A DNA stretch of 64,000 nt. Source: an uncultured Lachnospiraceae bacterium. Its GTDB lineage: Bacteria; Bacillota; Clostridia; Lachnospirales; Lachnospiraceae. Position 1 is the stretch's first letter, and each line of letters opens with the position of its first letter. Shown here one piece after another: positions 16,250 to 25,469 of this stretch. Below the pieces are notes generated by a model. It did no database searches and had not been told where the DNA came from. It saw nothing but the letters and a program-made list of their open reading frames with translations. Where the stretch lies: the NCBI GenBank assembly GCA_910587765.1, contig CAJUNR010000025.1:1-64000 (forward strand), written 5' to 3'. The translations under genes and the position numbers were made by a program.

Positions 16250-19177
16250 ATGAACAACCAAATAATCGCAAAAATGCGTCAGGGGCAGGAAACGGCTTTT
16301 ATCAATCATACAAATCTTTCAAACCTTGCTTACAGGCCGCAATTTATTTCCAATAATTATCATGAGGGAAGAAAAGTGCTGTCTTCTATTGAAGATGAAC
16401 TTTTGTCCTGTGATCAGTTCTCCATTAGTGTAGCATTTGTTACTATGGGCGGAATCACACCGCTTTTGCAGACGTTAAAAGAATTGGAGCGAAGAAGAGT
16501 ACCCGGACGGATTCTTACTACGGATTATCTGACTTTCAGCGAGCCGAAAGCATTGGACAGGCTGGCAGGGCTGCAAAATATTGAACTGAAAATGTATTGT
16601 GCAGGCGAGTCCAGGGAAGGTTTTCACACGAAAGGCTATATATTTCGGTCGGATGAAATCTATCGGATCATTATAGGCAGCTCCAATATGACGCTGAGTG
16701 CACTCACCCGAAATAAAGAGTGGAATACAAGAATTGTCTCCACGATTCAAGGGGAATATGCCATTCAAATGGTAGACGAGTTTGAGCAATTATGGACTTC
16801 GGAATTTACCAAAGATTATGAGGAATTTATTCATAGCTACCGGACGATTTATGAGGTGGTCAAAAAGCAAAAGTCGATTGCAAAGCAGGAAAAAATCCCT
16901 TCCATAGAACAGTATCGTCTAAAACCAAATAAAATGCAGACGGCATTTATTGAGCGTCTTCAGAAAATCCATCAGGTAGGGGAGAAACGGGCCTTGCTGA
17001 TTTCGGCAACAGGTACAGGGAAAACATACGCGTCTGCATTTGCGCTGCGGGAAGAAGCTCCGAGACGAGTGTTATTTTTGGTACACAGAGAGCAGATCGC
17101 AAAACAAGCGTTGAAGAGTTTTCAGAGAGTGTTCGGAAGAACAAAGACGTTTGGCCTTCTTTCAGGAAATTCCAAAAAGTATGAGGAAGATTATTTGTTT
17201 GCAACAATGCAGATGATGGCGAAGGATGAGACACTTCTCAGATATCAGACGACGGAATTTGACACCATTATTATAGATGAGGTACACAGAGCGGGTGCTT
17301 TGAGTTATCAAAAAATCATGAATTATTTTGAACCGCAGTTTTGGTTGGGGATGACGGCGAGTCCTGAGCGTACCGATGGTTTTGATATTTATGATTTGTT
17401 CGATCACAATATTGCCTATGAGATTCGTCTGCAGCAAGCATTGGAGGAAGATCTGCTCTGTCCATTTCATTATTTTGGAATTACTGAATTGGAGATTAAC
17501 GGCGAGGTATTTGATGACACTACGGGAATGAGAAATTTTTCTTATTTGGTATGTAATGATCGGGTTGATTATATTCTGGAAAAAGCAGTTTACTACGGAT
17601 ACAGCGGCGATCGTGTGAAAGGCTTGGTTTTTTGCAGCCGAAAAGAAGAGGCTAAGGAGCTGTCACGAAAGTTCAATGAAAGAGGATATCGGACGGTATT
17701 TTTATGCGGAGACGACTCGCAGGAGGAACGGGAGCGATGCATGGAACGGCTGACTGCGGAGGATACAGAGGCGTGCCTGGATTACATATTTACCATTGAT
17801 ATATTTAATGAAGGTGTGGATATACCAGAGATTAATCAGGTTATTATGCTTCGTCCGACAGAGAGTCCGGTGGTCTTCATACAGCAGCTTGGGCGGGGGC
17901 TTAGGAAAGCAGACGGGAAGAAATATGTAGTCATTTTAGATTTTATCGGGAATTATCAAAATAATTTTATGATTCCGGTTGCGCTATCCGGAGATCGCTC
18001 TTATAACAAAGATAACATGCGGAAATATGTATCCGGGGGAACTCGAATGATACCCGGCAGTTCCAGCATTCATTTTGATGAAATTGCAAGAAAAAGAATC
18101 TATGCTTCTATTGATGTGGCCAAAACCAATGATTTGAAGCTTCTGCGGGATTCTTATAAAACTCTGAAATATAAGCTGGGCAAGATTCCGTCGATTCAGG
18201 ATTTTGGAGATCATGGCTCTATTGATGTGAATAAAATTTTTGAAAAATGTGGCTCTTACTATGCATTTCTGGTAAAATATGAACAGGAGTATACGATCCG
18301 TTTATCTGATGAAGAAGCAGAAATTATTGAATATTTATCTCGAAAAGTGGCGAAGGGAAAACGGATTCATGAGCTGGAAGCGCTGAAAAATCTGGTTCGT
18401 CAGCAGAACCGGGTGTTGGCCTATTGGTACGGAAGAATGAGGCAGGTGTATGGGATTCAACCGACAAAAAGAGAAGAAAAGTCCGTTGTTTGGAATCTAA
18501 CCAATGAGTTTCCGAAAGAGGAAGAGAAGAAAAAGTTTAAAAAATGTGTTTTTATAGAAAAAGATCATACAGGTGAATATCGGATTGCTTCCGGTTTTCA
18601 GAAACTATTGGCTCATCCGGAATTTTTCCATATGGTGACGGAATTACTGGATTACGGAATCCGCCAATACAAAGAAAAATATGCAAGCCGCTATAAAGAT
18701 ACAAATTTTCAGCTATATCAAAAATATACTTATGAGGATGTATGTCGTCTCCTGAATTGGAAAAGGAATATGAATGCACAGAATATTGGCGGTTATTTTT
18801 ATGATTTGGAGACGAAGACACTTCCGGTCTTTATCAATTATGAGAAAGCAGAGGATGCGATTGCCTATGAGGATCGATTTGTTTCGTCAAGCGAACTGAT
18901 TGCATTGTCAAAGCATCCAAGAAAAATCACTTCCAGTGACGCAGAAAGAATTTATAAAAAAGGCATCGAAAATGCCGACAACAAGATTTACCTGTTTGTC
19001 CGGAAAAATAAAGATGATAAAGAGGCAAAAGAGTTTTATTTCTTAGGTGAAATTTTTGCAGTTGGGGAGCCGCTGCCAATTCACATGAAGACAACAGATG
19101 ATGATGCATTTGAGATTACTTATCATCTGGATATTCCCGTCCGGGAAGACATTTACAACTATATAAGAGGAGAATAA
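16250..19177 (+). CDS. PLD-like / SF2 helicase / DUF3427 protein
   Basis: 975 residues in three parts. An N-terminal phospholipase D-like domain carries FHTKGYIF and IIGSSNMTLSALT (about 125-160), one HxK-type half-site. The SF2 helicase core has ISATGTGKTYAS (motif I), IIIDEVHRAG (DEVH box), GMTASPERTDG, DIFNEGVDIPEINQ and QQLGRGLRKADGK. The long C-terminal region ends in a DUF3427-type segment (KEFYFLGEI). Proteins of this build are probable nuclease-helicases acting on DNA and are common in defence neighbourhoods. The gene is AT-rich compared with both flanks. A Nudix gene follows after 6 bp, suggesting a shared transcript. Confidence 0.88.
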   Translation: MNNQIIAKMRQGQETAFINHTNLSNLAYRPQFISNNYHEGRKVLSSIEDELLSCDQFSISVAFVTMGGITPLLQTLKELERRRVPGRILTTDYLTFSEPKALDRLAGLQNIELKMYCAGESREGFHTKGYIFRSDEIYRIIIGSSNMTLSALTRNKEWNTRIVSTIQGEYAIQMVDEFEQLWTSEFTKDYEEFIHSYRTIYEVVKKQKSIAKQEKIPSIEQYRLKPNKMQTAFIERLQKIHQVGEKRALLISATGTGKTYASAFALREEAPRRVLFLVHREQIAKQALKSFQRVFGRTKTFGLLSGNSKKYEEDYLFATMQMMAKDETLLRYQTTEFDTIIIDEVHRAGALSYQKIMNYFEPQFWLGMTASPERTDGFDIYDLFDHNIAYEIRLQQALEEDLLCPFHYFGITELEINGEVFDDTTGMRNFSYLVCNDRVDYILEKAVYYGYSGDRVKGLVFCSRKEEAKELSRKFNERGYRTVFLCGDDSQEERERCMERLTAEDTEACLDYIFTIDIFNEGVDIPEINQVIMLRPTESPVVFIQQLGRGLRKADGKKYVVILDFIGNYQNNFMIPVALSGDRSYNKDNMRKYVSGGTRMIPGSSSIHFDEIARKRIYASIDVAKTNDLKLLRDSYKTLKYKLGKIPSIQDFGDHGSIDVNKIFEKCGSYYAFLVKYEQEYTIRLSDEEAEIIEYLSRKVAKGKRIHELEALKNLVRQQNRVLAYWYGRMRQVYGIQPTKREEKSVVWNLTNEFPKEEEKKKFKKCVFIEKDHTGEYRIASGFQKLLAHPEFFHMVTELLDYGIRQYKEKYASRYKDTNFQLYQKYTYEDVCRLLNWKRNMNAQNIGGYFYDLETKTLPVFINYEKAEDAIAYEDRFVSSSELIALSKHPRKITSSDAERIYKKGIENADNKIYLFVRKNKDDKEAKEFYFLGEIFAVGEPLPIHMKTTDDDAFEITYHLDIPVREDIYNYIRGE

Positions 19178-19183
19178 CGAAAA

Positions 19184-19579
19184 ATGAAGAACATAGAGGT
19201 CGCCGCCGCCGTCATCACCCATGACAATCGGATTTTCGCCACTCAGCGCGGCTACGGCGAATTTAAGGACGGCTGGGAGTTTCCCGGCGGCAAGATCGAG
19301 CCGGGGGAGACACCGCAGCAGGCGCTGGAGCGGGAGATTCGGGAGGAACTGGATACCGTGATCGACGTGGGAGAGCTGGTAGAGACGGTGGAATACGATT
19401 ACCCGGAGTTTCATCTGACCATGCACTGCTTCCTGTGCACCATCCGTTCCGGGAATCTGGTGCTGAAAGAGCACGAAGCGGCCAGATGGCTGACCGGGGA
19501 AGAACTGGACGGCGTGGACTGGCTGCCGGCGGATGTGGCGGTGGCGGATAAGCTGAAAGCGATGATGAAGAAAGGATGA
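19184..19579 (+). CDS. Nudix hydrolase, (d)NTP pyrophosphohydrolase type
   Basis: 131 residues. A full Nudix box is visible from residue 36: GGKIEPGETPQQALEREI followed directly by REEL. The start, IEVAAAVITHDNRIFATQRGYG, resembles MutT/CTP pyrophosphohydrolase-type enzymes that sanitise nucleotide pools (landmark residues only). It sits 6 bp after the DUF3427 helicase, a pairing I recall in other Firmicutes. It is followed after 10 bp by a YjbR gene. Base use returns to GC-rich here, so it may be older in the genome than the helicase before it. Confidence 0.9.
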   Translation: MKNIEVAAAVITHDNRIFATQRGYGEFKDGWEFPGGKIEPGETPQQALEREIREELDTVIDVGELVETVEYDYPEFHLTMHCFLCTIRSGNLVLKEHEAARWLTGEELDGVDWLPADVAVADKLKAMMKKG

Positions 19580-19589
19580 CGGAGCACAC

Positions 19590-19922
19590 ATGACAACCCG
19601 CAGACAGGCCGTTGCCTTCTGTCTGACGTTCCCCCACACCTACGAGGACTATCCCTTTCACGACTCCAACTGGACCTGCATGCGGATTCGGACCACGAAC
19701 CGGATTTTCGCGTGGATCTACGAGAGGGAGGAACGGATCTGGGTCAATGTGAAATGCGACCCTGAGTGGAGGGATCTGTGGCGGAAGACGTACGAGTCGG
19801 TGGTGCCGGCCTATCATATGAATAAGAAACACTGGAACTCTCTGATTCTCGACGGAACGATCCCGGAGGACGATATCCGCAGGATGATTGCCGAGAGTTA
19901 TGATCTGTGCGCGAAAAAATGA
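19590..19922 (+). CDS. MmcQ/YjbR family protein
   Basis: 110 residues with the CyaY-like YjbR fold signature: LTFPHTYEDYPF near the start, IWVNVKCDPEW in the middle and AYHMNKKHWNSLIL toward the end. The family is a small DNA-binding-like fold of unclear function. It starts 10 bp after the Nudix gene (GGAG before the ATG) and ends 7 bp before the TerB-like gene, so it bridges the helicase/Nudix unit and the Shango-type unit in one apparent transcript. Confidence 0.85.
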   Translation: MTTRRQAVAFCLTFPHTYEDYPFHDSNWTCMRIRTTNRIFAWIYEREERIWVNVKCDPEWRDLWRKTYESVVPAYHMNKKHWNSLILDGTIPEDDIRRMIAESYDLCAKK

Positions 19923-19929
19923 GGAAACG

Positions 19930-21696
19930 ATGAGAGAGAACGAGAATTTCCTGAACCTGAAGCAGATCTATAAACTGCAGTTGACGCCGGAACGGAAGGT
20001 GGAGGCTTTCCGGCGATTTGTGATCAAACTGAAGCAGCAGAAAAGCTACGGGAGAAGTCTGAGCAGCCGGGATTACTTTCAGGTGGATGTATCGCTGTTC
20101 CGGGAGGAGGCGCTGTACATGAAAGATCTGGATGTGGAAGCGGATACCCACATCCGCCTGACGAAGGAAATCCGTTGTCTGGAAGAGATGACGGACGAGC
20201 AGATCCTCTGCTATTACACGCTGGTAAAGCGTTTTCGCAAGAACGAGCTGGAACGCGCAAGCATGGCGTACGCCAGATATTATATGCTGGAAGTAGTGAA
20301 TCTCATTTATCAGGAGACGCCGGAAGAGGCGTATGAAGTCCTCTTTTCTTTCTGGGAGGCTCTGAACCGGAATAAAAAGGTAAGCGGCGAATGCGCGGAA
20401 TATTTCTGCCAGATCTGCCAGCTCTTTATGCTCGCGCATCAGCAACTGATGCCGGACATGCTGCGGGAGCTGGAGCGCCAAAACGGCAGAGACTGGACCG
20501 GGGAGGCATTCGCGCAGGTGGAGCAGGGAGATTACAGCGGCGCGGCGCGGTTCGTGCAGCAGAATGCCCGTCTGCTGAAGACGGAGGAGGTCCGTTCGGA
20601 TGCGGAAGACGTCCGGTATGTGTGGGAAGCGATGCCTTTCGTGTTCCGGGCGCTGGAGGAAAAGCTCGCGGACTATGATTTCCGCCATGTAATTATGAAC
20701 GGATTTTATACGTCGGTATATATTGGTGATTATCCTGTGAAAAATGCTTCTCTGGAGCGGCCGAAACGGGTATCCCTGTCCAAATATATGTACTATGAAT
20801 ATCAGGAATATTCCGGTTACTGGAGATTCTGGTATTATGTACTGCGGCGAAGCGTACAGGATCTGCTGAATGTGATCCGCCAGTATACAAGAGCCTGTGT
20901 CCGCCGGTATCTGAGGCTGTCCGGCGGAAAATGCACGGCTGCCAGACTGCTGAATAAAAACTACACGGGCGGCGCGGATCGGCCGCAGGAAGTGGAGCAT
21001 CTGAAACGCATGGTAGCGGATCCGCGGTTCGAGGCTGCGGTGCAGGAAGGGGTGTCCTCCTTTCTGCGGGAAAATGAGATCCCGGTTCCGGAGAGAAAGC
21101 GGAGAAAAAATGTCAAAGAGCAGGCGGACATGGACTATGAGAGGGCGGCGGCCTCCCCGGCCGTTGACCTCTGCAGGCTGGAAAAGGCGCGGGCGGACGC
21201 GGATCTGGTTCTGGGCATGCTGAGCGAGGGCGAGATTGCCTATGCGGAGACAGAGCCGCGGGAGCCGGAGAACGTACCGCCGGATGCGGAAGGTTTGGAA
21301 GCGTTTTGGATGCCGGAAAACGAACGGTACGGCATCGGGAACGTGTTCGCGGGCACGGAACGCCTGGGTCCGGATTCCGTATCGGGGGAGACGCAGGCGG
21401 ATGCGGAGGTTTTACAGAAGCAGGGAGCCGCGGCGGATGAGAAGGACGGCCTGGCGGACGTCCGCTGGAGTCCGGAAGAGCGGGAGTATCTGCGCCTCCT
21501 GAGAACCGGCGGCGGGGAAGCGGCCGCGGAATGTCTCCGCGCCCTGCAGATGCCGGAAAATATCATGATGAAGCAGATCAATGAGAAGGCGCTGTGCCTG
21601 CTGGGGGACCTTCTTCTGGAACGGAGGGAAGGCGCGGTCTGCGTCATCGAGGATTATGAGGAAGACGCGGACAGGATAACAGAGGAGAGACCGTGA
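19930..21696 (+). CDS. sngA: TerB-N-like protein, Shango SngA type
   Basis: 588 residues. The segment EQILCYYTLVKRFRKNEL, then SMAYARYYMLEVVNLIY, matches the TerB N-terminal domain pattern (Tyr-rich helix, then E-x2-N). The middle (about 250-350) contains a Tyr/Arg-rich block. The region after about residue 400 is acidic and low in pattern until a helical C-terminal part (about 500-588). The start is ATG 19930 after GAGGAAA, 7 bp from the YjbR stop. The order TerB-like, ATPase, DEAD helicase is that described for the anti-phage system Shango; the symbol rests on that order plus the domains. Confidence 0.72.
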   Translation: MRENENFLNLKQIYKLQLTPERKVEAFRRFVIKLKQQKSYGRSLSSRDYFQVDVSLFREEALYMKDLDVEADTHIRLTKEIRCLEEMTDEQILCYYTLVKRFRKNELERASMAYARYYMLEVVNLIYQETPEEAYEVLFSFWEALNRNKKVSGECAEYFCQICQLFMLAHQQLMPDMLRELERQNGRDWTGEAFAQVEQGDYSGAARFVQQNARLLKTEEVRSDAEDVRYVWEAMPFVFRALEEKLADYDFRHVIMNGFYTSVYIGDYPVKNASLERPKRVSLSKYMYYEYQEYSGYWRFWYYVLRRSVQDLLNVIRQYTRACVRRYLRLSGGKCTAARLLNKNYTGGADRPQEVEHLKRMVADPRFEAAVQEGVSSFLRENEIPVPERKRRKNVKEQADMDYERAAASPAVDLCRLEKARADADLVLGMLSEGEIAYAETEPREPENVPPDAEGLEAFWMPENERYGIGNVFAGTERLGPDSVSGETQADAEVLQKQGAAADEKDGLADVRWSPEEREYLRLLRTGGGEAAAECLRALQMPENIMMKQINEKALCLLGDLLLERREGAVCVIEDYEEDADRITEERP

Positions 21697-23030
21697 TGGA
21701 ATACAGAATCAACAAGAGAATTGCGAAGACGGTGCTGCACGCGCTGGCGGGCGGCACCGTACCGGACAACGGACTTCCGTATATCGCAGTGGGGCGAAAG
21801 GACGAAGTGGCCGCGATTACCCGGGATATGACGCAGGTGGCGGAAGGGTATTCGACGTTCCGCCTTTTGGAGGGTGCCTATGGGACCGGCAAGAGCTTTA
21901 TGGCAAAGCTGGTGAAAAACGAGGCGCTTCTGCGGGGATTTGCAGTCATGGAATGCGAGCTGGCTCCGGAACGGAAGCTGTGCGGTACGAAGAGAGAAGG
22001 ACTGGAGACGTACCGCTGCCTGCTGGCGCGTATGAGTACCCGCACCTGTCCGGGAGGCGGTGCGTTGGAGGAGGTGCTGGATACGTACCTCTATGACTGT
22101 CGGCAGCGGGCGGGAGAAAAAGGGATTTCCGGCACGGAGGAGCTGCTGCAGGAGATCCTGTCATCCGGACAGCCGCTCAGGAAAAAGCTGGAGGCGCTGC
22201 CCCACGGATTTGATTTTTATGAGGTGTTCCGGCAGTATATAGAAGGGTATTTAAAGGGAGAGCCGGAGCGGAAGAACTGTGCGCTCCGCTGGATGCGCGG
22301 AGAGTACCGCAGCCGGACGGAGGCGAAGAAGACGCTGCGGGTGAACGCGGTCATCGGCGACGGGGACTGGTTTTCCTACCTGAAGCTGTGGGCGGTGCTC
22401 GTTCGGGAGGTCGGTTATGCCGGGCTCTATGTGCTTCTGGACGAGCTGACGCAGATTACGAGAAACATCGTAAATTCCATCACCAGAGAGCACAATTTTG
22501 AACGGCTGCTTTCCATGTATAACGACTGTTATGGCAACGAGGCCAGATATATGGGAATCATCCTCTGCGGGATTCCGTCGTCGATTCATGACCGCAGACG
22601 GGGGATTTTCTCCTATGAAGCGCTGAAAAGTCGGCTGTCCAATTCGGCGCTTCAGGGAGACGAAATCTATCATGCGCCGATTATCCGGCTTTCCATGCTC
22701 ACGGCGGAGGAATTTATGACGCTTCTGGAACGGCTGGAGGACATGCATGCGATGCTCAATGACCGGGGGCGGTATTTTACGGAGGAAGAGCGGATTCTGT
22801 TTGTCAACTATGAATACCGGCGGATCACGGCCGCGGATCATCTGACGCCGCGGGAATTTATCCGGGATTTCCTGACGATTCTCGACCTGAAGAGCACCGT
22901 GCGGGCGGAAGACGGGATGCAGGACTTCCTGGGCGGAGAGAAAAAGGTGGAGATGACCGGTTCCATGATCGGCGCGCAGGATGTGGAAGCAGCGGAGCGT
23001 CTGGGGAAATACGAAGGATTTACGCTATGA
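21696..23030 (+). CDS. sngB: BREX-type ATP-binding protein, Shango SngB type
   Basis: 444 residues. Walker A is LLEGAYGTGKSF (about 50-61) and Walker B is GLYVLLDELTQI (about 243-254). The sequence as a whole resembles the BREX-type ATP-binding family (DUF2791). After Walker B comes GIILCGIPSSIHDRRRG, a sensor-like segment. The ATG overlaps the sngA stop (TGATG) behind AGAGGAGAG, and the stop overlaps the helicase start (ATGA), so all three are translationally coupled. In Shango this is the ATPase component; the mechanism is not established to my knowledge. Confidence 0.78.
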   Translation: MEYRINKRIAKTVLHALAGGTVPDNGLPYIAVGRKDEVAAITRDMTQVAEGYSTFRLLEGAYGTGKSFMAKLVKNEALLRGFAVMECELAPERKLCGTKREGLETYRCLLARMSTRTCPGGGALEEVLDTYLYDCRQRAGEKGISGTEELLQEILSSGQPLRKKLEALPHGFDFYEVFRQYIEGYLKGEPERKNCALRWMRGEYRSRTEAKKTLRVNAVIGDGDWFSYLKLWAVLVREVGYAGLYVLLDELTQITRNIVNSITREHNFERLLSMYNDCYGNEARYMGIILCGIPSSIHDRRRGIFSYEALKSRLSNSALQGDEIYHAPIIRLSMLTAEEFMTLLERLEDMHAMLNDRGRYFTEEERILFVNYEYRRITAADHLTPREFIRDFLTILDLKSTVRAEDGMQDFLGGEKKVEMTGSMIGAQDVEAAERLGKYEGFTL

Positions 23031-25189
23031 CAGAGAGAGAAGCCTACGGGAGGCTTGCCGATTTTATTCAGGATTATATTTATGACAAAGACTGGGAACA
23101 TCTGAATACCATGCAGATCCGCGCCGTGGAGAAGGTGCTGGAGAAGAAGGATAATCTGCTCTTCACCGCCGGCACGGCCATGGGGAAGACGGAGGCTGCA
23201 CTGATGCCCGCGCTGACGGATCTCTATGAGCATCCGGTGGACAGCGCGGGCATTCTCTATATCAGTCCCCTGAAGGCGCTGATCAACGATCAGTTCTGGC
23301 GGATTGAAGAGATGCTGGCCGGTACCGGACTTGCGATTACCAGATGGCACGGGGACGCGCCGTTTTCCGGGAAGGAGAAGCTTTTGTCCTGCCCCTGCGG
23401 GATTGTGCAGACGACGCCGGAATCCCTGGAGGCCATGCTCTGCCGTCATCCGGAACAGGTGCGGATCCTGTTCTCCGGGCTGCAGTACGTTGTGATCGAC
23501 GAGATTCACTATTTTATGGGAAATCAGAGGGGGCTTCAGCTTCTGGCGGTACTGGAGCGAATCCGGCGGATCATCCGGAGGGACCCTGTCCGCCTTGGGC
23601 TCTCCGCTACGGTCGGCGACGCCGGGAGCGCGCTGGACTGGCTCAGCGCCGGGAGCGGCCGGAGCGGTTCCGTGATTGATTATCAGGAGGAACGGCGGCA
23701 GTATCTCGTCTCGGTGACGGCGACCCGGATCAAAACGGCGGAATATCCTTCCTCCTATGGCAAGAAGATACTGGCGCAGTCTCTGGGGAAGCGGGTCCTT
23801 CTGTTTACCAATTCCAGAAGGGAGTGCGAGCTTCTGGTTTCACAGCTTCGGCGGCTTGCCGTCGGCGCCGGATATCCGGACTGCTATCATATCCATCATG
23901 GAAGCATCTCGAAATCGCTCCGGGAAGAGACGGAATTCCGGATGAAGACGGCGGAGGGGCCTGTGCTGACCGGGACTACGCTGACGCTGGAGCTGGGGAT
24001 TGACATCGGGGATCTGGACGAGGTGATTCAGGCCGCGCAGCCGCTGCGCATCTCCAGCATGGTCCAGCGGGTGGGGCGCAGCGGAAGAAAGACGCTTCGG
24101 TCGAGCATCGCTTTCCATCTGCGGTATTTTGAGGCGGCGGACGGCGCCGTGGAGAATCTGGATCTGGGACTGGTGCGGACCGTCGCCATGGTGGAGCTGT
24201 ATTTTCGGGAAAAATATCTGGAGAAAATGAAAAGATCGGAATATCCGATGAATCTGCTGGTTCATGAGACGCTGGCGGCGCTGTGCGAGCGGGGCTGCCT
24301 GCATCCGCCGCAGCTTGCGCAGGCGGTTCTGGAGCTGTCTGTTTTCGGCAGGATTACGCAGGAGGAGTACAAAAGCGTGCTTCGCTCCATGTTCCGGAAA
24401 GGATACCTGAAGCAATATGAGGACGGAGCCATTGGGCTGTCGGACAGCGGGGAGAGAATCTGCTGCAGTCTGGAATTTTACGCGGTGTTTGAGTCGGAGG
24501 ACACGTTCAGCGTCCGCTGCAACGGGCAGGAGATCGGAACGGTGGATCGGGCTTACAAAGCAGAGGAATCCTTCTTCCTCGCAGGCAGGACCTGGCGGGT
24601 GCTGGGCTGTGATCTGAAACGAAAACGAATGGATGTGGAGCCGGGAAGCGCCGGAGCGGATATTCATTTTAACGGCAGGGGCGCGCTGTATACGGACCGG
24701 AGAACCATGGAGAAAATCCATCAGGTGCTGGTTTCGGAAGAGCGTTATTCTTATCTGGACGAAGAGGCTACGGAGATTCTGCAGGAGATCCGGAGGACGG
24801 CCGGACGCCTGGGACTTCGGAAGCTGCTGGCGGAAGAGCCGGGGACGGATAACCTTGTGCTCTTCCCGGTGCTGGGAACCGATACGATCCGGACATTGTA
24901 TTATCTGTGGAATTCCAACGGAGTGGTCTGCGAAAAGGTGGCGCTGCGGGGCTTTCTGTACGGACTGCGGCTGTGCTCCGTCGGCAGGCGGGAGCTGCGG
25001 CGGTTGACCGTGCGGATGCTGGACAGCGGATGCAGGGTGGACCGGGATCTGCTGCTGAGGAAGGAGCGGGTAGAAGGAAAATATTTTGAGGTGCTTCCGC
25101 AGGAACTCAAGTACCGGCAGTTGAAAGAGGACGCGTTGGATCTTGGGGGAGCGGAAGCGTTCCTGAGAGAGTTGGTAGATATCCTGTAA
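23027..25189 (+). CDS. sngC: DEAD/DEAH helicase, Shango SngC type
   Basis: 720 residues, Lhr-like SF2 helicase. Motif I is FTAGTAMGKTEAAL, with Ala-Met in the loop. Motif II is VVIDEIHYFMG, motif III GLSATVGD, and motif VI QRVGRSGRK. ISPLKALINDQ (motif Ia) is also clear. The C-terminal 300 residues form an accessory region typical of this helicase group. The start overlaps the sngB stop by four bases. A short GC palindrome and T-rich stretch (25190-25210) follow the stop. Third gene of the Shango-type set. Confidence 0.8.
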   Translation: MTEREAYGRLADFIQDYIYDKDWEHLNTMQIRAVEKVLEKKDNLLFTAGTAMGKTEAALMPALTDLYEHPVDSAGILYISPLKALINDQFWRIEEMLAGTGLAITRWHGDAPFSGKEKLLSCPCGIVQTTPESLEAMLCRHPEQVRILFSGLQYVVIDEIHYFMGNQRGLQLLAVLERIRRIIRRDPVRLGLSATVGDAGSALDWLSAGSGRSGSVIDYQEERRQYLVSVTATRIKTAEYPSSYGKKILAQSLGKRVLLFTNSRRECELLVSQLRRLAVGAGYPDCYHIHHGSISKSLREETEFRMKTAEGPVLTGTTLTLELGIDIGDLDEVIQAAQPLRISSMVQRVGRSGRKTLRSSIAFHLRYFEAADGAVENLDLGLVRTVAMVELYFREKYLEKMKRSEYPMNLLVHETLAALCERGCLHPPQLAQAVLELSVFGRITQEEYKSVLRSMFRKGYLKQYEDGAIGLSDSGERICCSLEFYAVFESEDTFSVRCNGQEIGTVDRAYKAEESFFLAGRTWRVLGCDLKRKRMDVEPGSAGADIHFNGRGALYTDRRTMEKIHQVLVSEERYSYLDEEATEILQEIRRTAGRLGLRKLLAEEPGTDNLVLFPVLGTDTIRTLYYLWNSNGVVCEKVALRGFLYGLRLCSVGRRELRRLTVRMLDSGCRVDRDLLLRKERVEGKYFEVLPQELKYRQLKEDALDLGGAEAFLRELVDIL

Positions 25190-25218
25190 CGCCGGCCGGC
25201 TTTTTATTTATGCCGCTC

Positions 25219-25384
25219 GGACACCCGACACGGGCAAATCATCCTTCCAGACCCCGTTTGCACTTAATGAGAGGTCGCAGCGGTATTTATGCCCTTAGGG
25301 TACTAAGGCGCGTGAAGAACCGCGCCTAAGGACCGGCGCCTCTCAATGGGTCTTTCAGGATGATCTGCCCGTGTCGGGTGTCCT
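25219..25384. repeat. Long multi-branched palindromic element, family B, copy 1
   Basis: The outer arms GGACACCCGACACGGGCA (25219-25236) and TGCCCGTGTCGGGTGTCC (25366-25383) are perfect complements. Inside them ATCATCCT/AGGATGAT and AGACCC/GGGTCT extend the stem to about 33 pairs. The centre holds a GAGAGG-CGC/GCG-CTCTC stem and a terminal AGGCGCG/CGCGCCT hairpin. A second copy at 40300-40451 keeps the fold with different bases. No ORF is present. It occupies most of the 280-bp gap between the Shango helicase and the radical SAM gene. Confidence 0.85.
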
Positions 25385-25401
25385 GTAACAAAAATTTCCT
25401 C

Positions 25402-25430
25402 TTTACAAACAAACATAAGTTCGGTATAAT
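25402..25430 (+). promoter_or_regulatory. Promoter of the radical SAM/DUF4130 pair
   Basis: TTTACA (25402-25407), 17-bp spacer, TATAAT (25425-25430), 40 bp before the ATG at 25470 and just downstream of the palindromic element. Confidence 0.7.
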
Positions 25431-25469
25431 AGAGAAGAACAAATGTTCTGCGATGGGAGAGGAAGAGAT

